Assembly (NCBI GenBank): GCA_000310025.1 | Contig: FN649734.1 | Location: 773,762-837,761, forward strand | DNA length: 64,000 nt | Origin: Ectocarpus siliculosus | Lineage: Eukaryota > Sar > Phaeophyceae > Ectocarpales > Ectocarpaceae | Direction of reading: 5' to 3' | Shown here: positions 48,357 through 59,900 of the stretch, piece after piece | Position numbering within the stretch: position 1 is the first letter of the stretch | Layout of the letters: every line of letters begins with the position of its first letter | Notes under the pieces: model-generated | Told to the model about the DNA's origin: nothing | Seen by the model: only the letters and a program-made list of their open reading frames with translations | Database searches by the model: none | Made by a program: the position numbers and the translations under genes

Positions 48357-51101
48357 GCCCCAGTCAGACGCACCTTTCGGTGTTATGGACGTTTCTGGAC
48401 TTGTTGATAGTTTTCGTGCGTGATGGCGGCTACTTGTGATGTTGGCCGCAACTGAAACGCCCGAAATCATGCTTTTGGTATTATCACGTATGCGTATGTT
48501 GCAGTTGGGTCGTGAGTGCCACAGTATGAGCTCTTCCCCCCAGGGACGACTTCCTCGGGCTACCCGCCGGCAGTGTCCTGGCACAAAGCCGAATCGGTTC
48601 CGATTCCGTCCGTGCTTTTTCCAATTTGTCGAAGGAGGACATGCTGCATTGCTACGGATTTGGTGATGATGCCGTTTCTGATGCGCTGTGTTGTGTGCAG
48701 TTCGGCAGGTTTTCTGTTTACTGGTTCGTTCTCATCGTCTGTGGTTCCGCTGATGGGAATTTGGCATGGCTCATCTCCCTCCGCCGGTGCAGTGTTTGGT
48801 CAGGGATTGTTGTCTGATTTCTGGTTGCTAGTGATCCATTTATATTTGCCCCTTTCATTTGATTTTGCTTCGTACTTCAACATCAGGTGGGCTGGCTGAC
48901 GAACTACCTGGCACTGAAGATGATCTTCCGACCGGTCAACGTAAGCAGCGAATACGATTGATTGATTTCGTTGGCTTCCCAAACGGCGGGAAGTTCCGGT
49001 GGTTTTCAACAGCAACTGCCGTTGCGTGCTACTGACGTGTTCGCTCGTGTTGTTTATTCCATGTGTTTTCGTGTTGTTGGAGTCATTGATGTCGCCAGAA
49101 CGTTATAATTGTGTACCTGTTTTAGTACGTCACTATTGGCACCATACAAAACTTTTCAGTAACATGGCCATGCACGCGTGAAAATGCGGCACAGCATCAC
49201 CTTTCCGGACGCCAAGCATCTGTGTCCCAAATAATTCCCCGCAGAGTTCCCGGCATCAAACGCATCAAGAGCGCGTACGGCGGATACGCCCACCTTATTT
49301 ATCTGACCGTAAGGGCCGTCGACTACAGTACCCGCCCCTTCCGGCCCGTGCGTGTCTTCTCCTTGGCAGGAGCGGATCGTGTGCGGCTTGAAACTGCAAG
49401 GGCTGTTCTTGAAACGGCAGACGGAGGTGTCGGCACACTTCGCCGAGATCACTTCGAACGAAATCCTCACCTCCCAAGCCATGTGGGAGGTGAGCTGCCC
49501 TACCGAGCCTGCTGTTGGTTATTGCTAGTTTACCTTGGACGAATGCTCACCATGTGTACGTATGTATTCCCACACGCTATATTTGTCGATTCTGTTCGGA
49601 TGTGCGCAGTTTTAAGAGGTTGACGATGGAAAAGGGCGGCTGATTCTGTTTCACAGTACAACGTGAAGCATGCGCTGCAGAAGGAAAGTGGAGAAGAGAG
49701 AAAGAAGTTTCCTGTGTGGCCTCCCTCCTGTGTGACCCAGGCTGGTGCCTTCAGAAAACACAAAGAAAATTGCAATATCTGACGTTTATTATATAATACA
49801 ATACACCGGACGACACGAACACATAATTTCGGTTGTTGGCCATCGCGCGTTCCCATCTTTCACTCTCCACGCAGGCAATATTGACGGGGCCGAAGCGAGA
49901 TAGCTTCAACGACATGTGCAAGAGGCATACCCACAATTTCGTCGACGACATGGCCGGGAGCATGAGGCCGCTGGTGCAGCACATGATCGGGGAGAACGAG
50001 TTCGTCGGCCTGAAGGACGAGATTGCGCAGCAGATGATAGAGAACCTGCCCATGGCAATACGGTAGGAATCTTGTCGCACGAGGGTGCTGGTTTTGCTTG
50101 CGCTGTGGTTCGGCACGGGGGCTTTCAATGTCGCAGGCGAGGTGTTGCCGTAGTGACACCAAAAATACGGCCAATAGTGGTGCTGTACGCTCCGTGCTTG
50201 AGCTATTTAGCAACCGCCGTCTACTACCCAACTGCCAATAGCGTTCGCGACGGTAATGCCTACCGTGTCTGTACCGGCTTGAGAGCATTCCTCGAAAGCT
50301 TGTCTTTTGTCTGGACCGGCCGATCTTTGTCTTGGGGGAGTGAAACCGGCGCGCTTCGCCTGCTGCATGTTTCCCCCAAGGCCCACCTGCCGCCGAGAGT
50401 ACTGTCTGCGAGAATACCCCCACTTCCACCATTTTTTCCAAGATGCGGATGTCGAGGTGGTGCTTTACGCCCGACTTGCCTTTTTCCGTGTGCTGCGGTT
50501 GGCTTGACAGGTTTGGGCACACGTACACGACGAAGGCGCTCGACATGTCCAACACGATCCGAGTGGTGAGAGTTTAGCACGCTGTTCGTGTTGTTTGTCG
50601 CCGGCGTAGATGCCCGGCAGCCTTGTTTCATTTTTTTTCTCGTACAACATGTATGCATAGACTTTGTAGTTTTTCTCGCGTGACCTTTTTTTTCTGTACC
50701 AGAACCCACGCCGTTCAGAAGCAGGACACGGGTTTCAGTTGTCCGTGTCCTGGCTGTGCCCTTGACCCCCGCCCCTCTATCTCCTGTATCGATGTTCCCA
50801 TCCCTCTCCCTAGAATATTTCCTTCCGACCTTCTAGTTTTTTCGTATCGCCATTACTGCTATCACTGCCTGTCCCCCTCCACGCCGTCAATTTCGCGACC
50901 TCACGTTTCCTCTCGCTCCCCACGCCAATGTTGTGTTGCGTCTATTCTGCCGATTTTTGGAAGGCGATGCAAGGGCTGAGTCCGGCGGAATTCGAAGGCG
51001 TTCTCCATCCGGTGTTCGAAGAAGACGAGTGGAAGCTCATCTTGGTCGGGGCGGCGTTGGGTGCTGCGGTCGGAGTGTTTCAGCTGTTCGTCTTGTTCTA
51101 G
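44244..51101 (+). CDS. DUF445 family membrane protein
   Basis: Twelve exons in agreeing phase: 44244-44311, 44875-44983, 45456-45533, 45711-45776, 46629-46721, 47306-47434, 48152-48292, 48887-48940, 49370-49489, 49875-50062, 50511-50565, 50964-51101; 412 residues plus TAG, possibly with earlier exons upstream. The product shows the DUF445 pattern: PFISGAVGYVTNILALKMTF at the start, GWQGIVPAKAAKMAQKSV, the helical middle (EVFSRLDPDEMCEALEPG, MRSFMGEVKTNIDDVLDVHH), a membrane segment in SGLLFGFLFGCLQTCLWYFY, a second GWLTNYLALKMIFRPVN, then LQGLFLKRQTEVSAHFAEIT and the C-terminal FEEDEWKLILVGAALGAAVG helix. The family is widespread in bacteria and its function is not known; two TN-x-LA-x-KM loops and hydrophobic ends imply a membrane location. 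There is no targeting signal I can call, because the true N-terminus may be missing. Exon 44244-44311 is supported by a perfect GY codon split across the intron. Confidence 0.85.
45870..45921. repeat. (CTG)17 microsatellite in a DUF445 gene intron
   Basis: About 17 uninterrupted CTG triplets in the intron 45777-46628. Long open frames on both strands around it come from the triplet run and are not genes. Confidence 0.9.
48324..48353. repeat. (GT)n microsatellite in a DUF445 gene intron
   Basis: About 15 GT dinucleotides starting 32 bp after the donor at 48293. Confidence 0.85.
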
Positions 51102-51589
51102 GAAGGGGGCGCCGGGCCTCGCGCACCCACTGCTCCAAGCAACACTGCTGTTCTTCAATAGTCTGCACCATCTTGTCTTTTTTTAATCTCGGCAATCCCA
51201 AACACAACAACACTGGCTCCACAATGCCCTCCGAGATGGTAGCTTTTGTGTGAAGGCGCGATCCAGGTGGTGTTTGGCAAACAGCCCACGCCCTTGTGCG
51301 TTGATTTGTGTCACTGCTCGTGATACCAAGTAGAGATTGTGTTGGTCTCGAGAGACTTCGACTCCGGCGGTCTGGTGTGAGTGCGACAATGGGTAGCCTC
51401 GCATCGGCGTCACGGAAGGAACTTGCAGTAACCCCCCAAAGAGCACGTTTTCCCGTCTATTGCGGTCGTTAGCTGTCGTCCACACAGTAGTGGGGGAAAC
51501 GTCAACCCCCGGGGACAGTGGCGTTCGAGTCCAGACGCACTGTTTATCGGCGCTGGGCCCTCCACGTGTTTTCTGTTATGAATTAAGCC

Positions 51590-51900
51590 TTTTGGGTTTT
51601 TGCCCGGTACGTTGCGCAACCGGTTGAAGGTATACGCAAGAGACGAGAGAGTACTTGATGGGGACAAGGTGAGGGTCGACGTCGCGACTTTCTTCGACGT
51701 CTTTCGGGATTTGGCCAGTACATTGCGCAACCAGTTGAAGGTACACGCAGCAGGAGAGAGTAGTTGATGAGGACAACGTGAGTTTCGATCGTCGGCCCAC
51801 GTCGTCCCCATCAAGCACTCATCCTTCTGCGTATGACCTTCAGCTGGTTAACTTGCGCAACGTACTGGGCAAAATGCGTAAGTTCTCGTGAGACTGCTGT
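51590..51900. repeat. Cluster of two direct and one inverted ~60-70 bp repeat
   Basis: GTACGTTGCGCAACCGGTTG at 51607 and GTACATTGCGCAACCAGTTG at 51719 are direct copies, each followed by GAAGGTA, a CGCA-rich tract and an AGTACTTGATGGGGAC or AGTAGTTGATGAGGAC block. Around 51805-51870 the same blocks appear in opposite orientation (GTCCCCATCAAGCACT, CTTCAGCTGGTTAACTTGCG). Foldback-like arrangement without coding capacity. Confidence 0.6.
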
Positions 51901-52836
51901 CAATGGTCCCCATCCAGTACTCTCACTGTACCTTAACTGGGAACCATCCTGCACTATTGGTTCTAGGGAGACTGGCGATGTCAAGGTTCCCTTGTCGCTT
52001 GGTTTTGACGACACGAACAACACCAATAGCTCACCGTTACGTGCATAGGAGACCTTTGCGGATAATTCTCGGAAATTTTCCTTGGCTGGGAATGCGCTGC
52101 ACCACTCTTGTACTTCGTCGATTGCGACCTTTCACCGAGAGGGCAGCTTATCCCGAATCTGTTTCCTCGCACTGCCTAGAGGAATTCGCGATCTGTTGAA
52201 ATGTAAAGGTGGTGAAGCCGAAGCAAGCTACGGGTGCTGGATAGGTGTAGGAAAGAGGTGACTGCGGCGTGTAATGTGTCGTCCCCTTGCTCCCCTAGTG
52301 GTAACGCCTGCGCCCAGAATTTGAATTTCTGGAACTCCCTTTTTTCGCGCGCGGCTCCAGCCGCTCTCGGCCATGTCGCTGCCTGCTGCGTCTAGTGTCT
52401 AGGGGTTAGGCCGGCGGTAGTCGTCCAGCCTCAGGTCACTCTTGGGTCAGTGTGCAGGAGCGTGGGATCGAGATGCTTGCGTTGCCATACCAGGAGGTCT
52501 CTGGTGAGAGCTTATCGCGTGTATGGAGCTTCCACGCGGGCAGCAGAGAGAGGTCGGAGTGCCCACGTACTCCAGGTTTAAACTTACTTGCACTTTACAG
52601 CAGTGTTAGACTATTGCTGGTTCCCTCTGCAGGAGTCAGCCCGTGTTGCGGGAGGTAGAGGGCGCTGCTGTAGAACGGGAGGGACGTGTAGCTTCGATAT
52701 CAAACTCCGGAACCTACTGCCTCCCCTGTGTTCTTGTGCCTAGCCTTGCCTCGCTGCTCGTCGTTGAGACGGACATGTGTGTTCGGTAACGGCCGTTGAG
52801 TGCAGTGAGCGAAGTGTTGATCCGGTTCGGAACCAG

Positions 52837-53170
52837 CAAAGCAGATGTGACTTGTGACGACCAGCGCACCCTGGTACTGAACCAAAGTTACCCTCGTAGT
52901 ACGGTATGTGGTTACCCTTTAGCCGTTGTTGCCTGTACTGCGCCACTCAATTGTAGTCGCTCGGTAGGTCGAGACTATTATACAGTACATGCGGTACATC
53001 ACAAAAGCAGCGGTGGGATGCACCTACAAGCAGCGTACATTTATAGCAGCTGTGACATGTGACGACCAGCGCACCTCATCAGTAGGGTATGTGCTTACCC
53101 TTTAGCCGTTGTTGCCTGTACTGCGCCACTCTGTTGTAGACTCTCAACAGGTCGAGAGTACATGCAGGTA
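52837..53170. repeat. Tandem duplication of a ~130 bp segment
   Basis: 52848-52985 and 53054-53160 share GTGACGACCAGCGCACC, GGTATGTG, TTACCCTTTAGCCGTTGTTG, CCTGTACTGCGCCACTC, TTGTAG and AGGTCGAGA, separated by about 70 bp. Confidence 0.65.
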
Positions 53171-53449
53171 CATACAGCAACGGTGGATGCACGTATGTAG
53201 TCTACTGTACCACGCGCAACTTGCGTCGTTTCATGCCCGCTCCGCACGGCAACAGATAGTACCGACTTTATGCTCCCACTGCGGAACCTCTTTTTTTTGT
53301 GTGCTGCAAGCAATCAGGGTGCTACAGAGTTTAGGTATTGCGTAGGAGAACGCTTGACTTCTCTATTCATCAATGGGTAGGCTAGGCATGCCAACATGAC
53401 GAGTATCGCAGTCTCCCGGCAGTGGCCCTTCTTGAGTCACGCAGGCGTG

Positions 53450-53545
53450 GCTGTTGTCTTGTTTACTGTTTTTTTCTTCGCTTCAAAACCGTTCCGATCT
53501 CTGCTCACTAGCATCTAACGTCCAACCACACCAAAAGGTTACAGC
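53450..53545 (+). repeat. (TTG)n-tailed dispersed repeat, decayed copy 3
   Basis: Contains TTGTCTTG, CTTCGCTTCAAAACCGTTCC and a TAGCATCTAACGTCC block corresponding to the order in copies 1 and 2, but with more mismatches. Confidence 0.4.
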
Positions 53546-53920
53546 ACCGAGAAGCAACTAGTTATTTATAATGCTACGAACTCTGGACTTCCTTTGTAAA
53601 TTATTGCGCAACCGTCCGTGGCTTCATCACTCATGGTCTCTCGTTTGAGACGCATAGCACGTGCTCGATGCATGGGTGAGACCGGTTTGGAAACCCGACG
53701 CTCTAGAAAGCCTCAAAATATTTGGACGTTGCATTTCTAATTTGTAGTACATCGTCCACCTTCCCTACCTCCCCTACGGCACCATGCATCACAGGTGGAG
53801 CTGGGCTGGAGTGATTGCAAGAGGATCGGGCGGGAGTTTCCCGGTAGAGCGAGACATCGTTGCCTGGAGAAGGCCCAGCGTACACGCACACCTTTCCGGG
53901 TTACAAGGTCAGGCCCGATA

Positions 53921-56900
53921 ATGCGAATGGAGGACCCGCCGCCATCGTCCACGCTTGTCCACGCGTCTACTCATTGGGTAGATCAAGAGGGGATTCGCAA
54001 CGCGGAATACGGTGGGATCCCCCCCGCCAAAAGCAACACGGACGACGACAACATGTTCGGCGGCAACGACCGACTCACCAAGGACCCGAGCCTGCGGCGA
54101 TCGTTCCCGGCTGCGCCGGCCTGGGGTGGAGACGGTGCAAGCCTCGGACACGTAGCATCAGCAAGAGCAACACCGGGGGGTTCTGGAGCAGCGCCCGCCA
54201 CGCCTGACGGATCAGCGGCACGAGCACCGAGGAAAGAAGGTGGAGGGAGAACACTGGGTGAAAACTCCGGGATGATGAGCGGGCTAGCGGTGGAAGCAGG
54301 CGATGGCGGGGAGGGGGGCGGGGTTGGCCGTGCACAAAGCAGCACGGGTGGAGGGGACGCGCGGCTCCGGGGTCTCACCAGCAAGGCAAGCCGGGAGTTA
54401 TTAGCGTTGGGTTTCCTGATGCTCTTGAATCTCGACGGTGGAGATTGCAACATGAACTATCTTGCAGAGCCTGTTACGGACAGGGAAGATATCGCGGTAT
54501 GCTGCGTGGGCGTGGGGAGTCGTAGAAACACTGCTTCCGCTAACGCTAAGAATTCATTGCTAATTTATCCTAGAGATAGATTCATTGGGGTATATTAATC
54601 ATGAACAACATGAACGAAGGGTCTGGGCCATAGCGGTTGACCTCCGAGACGACTTGAATACCTCAGAAGTAATTCGGGAACACACATGTTTGTTGGCACG
54701 CTTTTTTGTACATGGCCTCATTTCGTGTGTCGGACGTCGGTTGCCGGGATGTAGAACTGTAAGCACCCAGCTTCTTAAGTACAAGGTTTGCCTGCTTCTT
54801 GCGTGACACCTGACGTTTCGCCTTCCGCCGTCACTAAGCGGGGCTAGTACGGTGCTCCGAAGAGTGTGGTTGTTCGTTCGCCGCTCAAGGGTGACAAGAA
54901 TTATTCAGCAGCAGTAGCAGCATCCCCGACTTCAGGCCATGTGGACAGCATGAAGTATTTGCGATAATGTTTCAGCGTTCTGCCTCATTGTCTATGTTGC
55001 CATGCCACGGACTGCGGATCCCCGCTGGCCTGTCGTGTTTCGCCTTCCCTTGTGATTCCAGCTCCGGCATCCGCTGGCGGACGTGCGCGGCCGTGCCATC
55101 TCCAATCTGAGCGGGTGAGTGAAATATGGGTGGACGTCCCAACGGTTCGGAACGGCTTTTTCTTCGACACATTTGAGTCGGTGCTTGTTCTTTATCTACG
55201 TTTAGAACAGGAACGATTGCAACGTATGCGTGGAGGGTTGGTTCTGTGCTGCTGCAGAACTTTTTTTCGGATATTGCCCAGGAGAACGGTTGGGCACAGA
55301 ATACACGCACCTCCGTCCACCCAAATAAGTTTAGCGCTAGTGTCCGCAAACCCTGAGGTGTACCGTTCCCTTCACACAACGTGCACCCGCGCTTCCCCCC
55401 GTCATGCGGTACGGTACGGGTCCCCTTTTCGTCCGCGGCAGGAAAATCTCGTTGGGCCTCCTAAGCCCCTCGGACCTATTGCGGGAGGAGCCATCTTTTT
55501 TCTCGGACGTTGTTGCTCTTCTTTCGGAAGGGATAGGGTTTGAACCATCCGGAAACCGGTCTCCGGAGCGCGGGTCGTTGGAAGGAAGTTCCGCATCGGC
55601 GATCCTGGTGCTCAACCTCTGCGTGCTGCTAGTAAAGGTACTGATTTTTGGTTTCAGCATGAGCGGCGTGCGCAGAGGGTCGAGAAGATTTTTTTTTCCT
55701 CCAGACAGTAGTATGGACTAAATAGCTCCGTACCGCCTTTCAAGGCTCGCCTCCACACTCTTCGACAGACGCGACAGACGCGCTTCTGAACCAAGCACGT
55801 CGTGTTTTTTTTTTTTGTTCTACCACAGGGGCGTGTGTGCCCTGTCTGCCAGACGACGAATATTTTATCTAGAGCATGCTGTCAGCCTGGCAATCCCAAT
55901 CCCATGCGTAGCACAACATATCTCGGGTCCACGGCTCGCACCCCACCCCATTACGTTTTTCCGTGTCACTCCCGAACCCATCCCATCGCGGTTATTCCAT
56001 GTCACACCCCAACCCATTCCACCACGGTTATTCCGTGTCACACCCCAACCCATTCCACCCCGGTTATTCCGTGTCACACCCCAACCCATCCCACCGCGGT
56101 TTTTTCGTGTGGCAGGACCCGGGATGTCGCGCTCGTCTAGCGGGGGGGGGCGCCGCCATCCCCCTCTCCAGGATGATGACGATGGCTGAGTCTTCGCGGA
56201 CTAAAGGCGGAGGCGAGCTTCGTCTCCTCGCGGCAGAGGTGAGAAGAAGACTTGCAGATAGAAATGGATGGGTGTACACACTGAGTGAGTTGAGGGTGTC
56301 ACATGGACGGGAAAAGGTGTGGTTTGGTCGCCTGATACATACGAAGGGATTTCGAAGCAAGCTTTGACGAGAGATCGGGGACAATTCGGGAGTGTGACCA
56401 CGAGTGGTAGGCAGGCCGGGAAGCTCGGAACGGGGGGCGGAATTCGTCGTGCCGTCCTCCAAAGCGAGGGAAACAATCATTGTTTTGTCGCCGGAACCGT
56501 GAACCTTCACTCCCCACTGCCAGGTCTTGGAGCTCGTGGAAACCTCCCCGGGTACCCGTGTAGCTCCTGAATCCGTGGCGGTTTCGGGGGAGGGGCCGGG
56601 TACTGCTAGCCTCCCACCGGTAACGGTGCCTGCGCGTCAGCAGGGATTAGCGTGGAGGGAAGTCGACCTTCCGAACGGTCAACAAAGTCCAGAGCACCAG
56701 CACCAGCACCAGCAGGAGACGGAGGAGGCGTGCGCGCTATTCGGAGACGGGTCGAAGCCCAGGTACGGTGGGGGATGATCTCCGGAGATGGCGACGTTTA
56801 GTGTCTGGGTGTATTTTCATGATGGTACGATCGAAGACCCGCCCGGCACGAGAGGAATTTTCTCCGTAGGACTCACTCCGGATCCCGTGTCCCTCGGCAC

Positions 56901-59900
56901 AAAGGGAGGGTTGTGTACCGTCATCATTTCATCGTCATGGTGGAGGTGGTGACTTTGTGGTCTAGGGGGTAGTACCGTGTAGAGCATAACTCTTTTGGCT
57001 GGCAGAACGCCTGCATCGTTCCGCCAACACTCATGCAGAAGGTTGCCTCCTTATTCTTTTGTTGATCACTCTCCCCTTGATTGTTTCGCTCGGACAACAG
57101 CACCGGGTTTTGGCGACAGCCCCAACCGACTTCTCGGGGTGATGCTCAATTTATTCCGCTTGGAAACGTCCGTTCGCAACGTCCTAGAATTTGGAACGGC
57201 GTGTGTGTGGGCTGTGGACCTCCATGTCCTGTTGTCAATCTCGTCCCCTCGGGACGTGCTCATGCCCGTGATCGCCTCAAGAAGGTGTGCTAGGCGTACT
57301 CAGCACTAGATCCGGATCTAGAACGTTTCGTGTATCTGTGGTACGTACTTGTACGAGAGCGATCCCCCTTGTCTGCCGTGCGTGGGCCAGCGTGGCCTAT
57401 TCGCTCGGTAATCACAATGTCTCTCTAGTCAACCGTTTCTTCGCGCCTCTGACGATAAGCGCCCGCTACCCGCATGAAGGTGGCCCCGCTGGACGAAGGA
57501 TTTCGTGGACGGCCCCCTGTTGTCCGCCGGGAAGAACGCTTCGTCCGAAACCGTGGTGGCCTGCCTCTGCGCGGGGTGGCGCTTCCCGCACGTGCGCCTG
57601 GTCAGGTACGTGTTTGTGTGTGTCTGTGTGTCTTAATTGTTAGCACCGACCGCACCATCCGCTGGCCAATGAAAATAAAATGACGTCAGTCTTTGTAGCG
57701 TGGTCAAAAACGCGTACGCGCTTTCTAGTCGGAGGGTTCTCTATGTGCGTGGGCAGCGGCGAATTATGAAGCAAAACTGGTGGGCAAATATGCGTAAAAC
57801 TTCGTCTTCCGAAAGTGTTTATTAGCCCCGTTCCTCCTAGCCAACTAAATTGTATGTGCCCTCCGTGTTCCGTGTGCTGGGACAGGTCGGAAGAGTCGGC
57901 GCTTTTCGACTTCGAGGTCCGCTTCCGCACCGCCTCGACCCCCGCGGGCGAGACCGGCCTGCTGCGCTGCCTGAGGCACCTTCGCGACGAGATCGTGGAG
58001 GACTATCCCCCCGAGGTACTCCTCCAGAGGCCCGGATCGTTCGGCCGCTTGCTGTCGCTGCTAAGGTGGGTCTTGTTTCGTTGGGAGTGGGGGGGGGTTG
58101 TACTCCTACCCTTCATGCCGTAGTCGTTAGACCATTGACCCCGGATCCCTGCAAGAAAGCCGAGACGGAGCACGCCGGGTTCTCACCGGACCAGGCTCTC
58201 ACGTCACCAAACGCGAAGCGCCGTGAGGTATTTGGCTAGTCGTATGAAGGGTGCGCTGCATCCTGCTAAGGGTGTTCGGCATATTGGGCTTACTTCCTTG
58301 CGAACGGATGACAGTTGCGAAAAACTAAATATATTCCTGGTGCTTTCACTTCCAGAGACAGTCCTGAGTACTGTGTAACTGCCTCGAGGGTGCTTGACCA
58401 ATTTACCACAACGTGGTGCGATCATCCCCTTTGTGCGAGGTGAGGGTCTTCGACCCCGCCGAAGCCAAAAGTACGCACAAAAAAAACTAAGCACCCCCCC
58501 ATCGCGTAGAGAGACCCGTTCGCCCTGGTGTGGTGCGCTGCAGGTACCGTGTCTGGTAGTGAGTCTCACTCTTCTTCTCCCATGGTGACCTTCACGATTG
58601 ATTGTCTTGCTCTTGTTCCCTTGGGTTCGGCTTGTGCTTATTTTTGTGTCGGTCTCCTCGGGAATTTAGAGTGCGTTGTGCGTGCGTAACGATCACTGTT
58701 CTCCCCTCTATAACGGCAGCACGTTGGAGCTACCCCCCCCCGCGCACCTTACGATCGCATCCATTCCAACGCTGAAACATCTCCCACGTACCTAGTCAAC
58801 TATATTTCGAGCCAATGGGGGCGCAGGCAGTCTCCCTTCTTTAGAGGTGTTTTTTTCATCAGCGGTTGTTCAGGTGCTACAAGAGATGGCTCACCCGCAC
58901 TCATCACGTCCCACCTAACCTCCCTGATTCACTTAACACGGTGTCCCCTCTCCCGTGAACTACGTTGGCGGTCATCGCGTGACGTCACTCTGTTTTTTTC
59001 AACACCACATACAATATTTCCCCCCCCATGTTGCGGCTGCACCTCCCCATCCTTCCCCCTTCGCTCAATTCCGCCGCATCGAAATTTGTTCTCCCCCACC
59101 CACCCCGCCCTTGGCTTGGCCTATCGTAGAACTCCTTCCGCCAGCGAGCGCGTGATCGAGGAGGCCCTGTCGACCGCGAGCCGGCTCCTCGAGCGCCTGG
59201 TGAGGTCTGCCCGCCTGCACCAAGATCCGTCGTTCTTGCCCCCCTCGCCTTCGGCAAGTGTTGACATCGACGACCAAAGAGCCCCCGCAGCGGGAGAATC
59301 AGACGGGTATGCCTTCGGCGGGGCCCCGGCCGGCTACGTCCCGGGGGGTGGCGGGGCTGCAGGCGGTAGTACCGTATTCGGTACCCGGTACGGCCGTCAC
59401 GGTGGAGGTGAGCCCACGGATACCGACAGCGGATGGCCGGGATTTCGCGGCGACGAAGAAGAAAACCACCGCCGCCGCCACCGGCAGCGAGTGCTCTGGG
59501 AGCAGCAGCAGCAGCGGCAGCAGCAGCAGCAGGCGGGGGTGCCGCAAGATCAGCGGATGCGGACGACGATGACCCCGGGGGACGCGGCGGTGGCAACCCT
59601 CCTCTCCTTCCGGTACCCCCGGTCCTCGCCAACGGTACGGTTCACGGCCGGCGGCGCTGCGTCCACCGCTCGCGACGGCCGGTTGGGAGGGAAACGGGGA
59701 GCCGCCGGCTCCACCGGCGGCGGCGAGGTGCCGGAAGAGCTCGGGAAGGCGGGGCCAGGGGGCAGCGGAGGAGTTAGCGTGTGCGGCGCCCTGTTCGCGC
59801 TGTTCTTGTCGGCGTGCCCTCTTCTCGGGTACCCAGCCGCTAACAAAGCCAGGGTCACTCTTGCTAGTGGCGGGGGCAGGGTCAACCGCAGCGACGAGAA

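Larger units (their letters stand above)
51102..53920. other. Repeat-rich spacer between the DUF445 and rotatin-like genes
   Basis: No exon recognised. Holds a direct-plus-inverted repeat cluster at 51590-51900, a duplicated segment at 52837-53170, and a decayed copy of the TTG-tailed repeat near 53450-53545. Confidence 0.5.

Noticed and set aside
52290-52350. tRNA-like stretch (CTAGTGGTAACGCC)
   Set aside because: Resembles a D-arm but no acceptor stem, T-arm or complete cloverleaf could be drawn.
57104-57287. Possible rotatin-like exon ending HARDRLKK
   Set aside because: Including it puts the next two exons in Arg/Pro-rich frames; skipping it gives natural helical sequence with matching phases.
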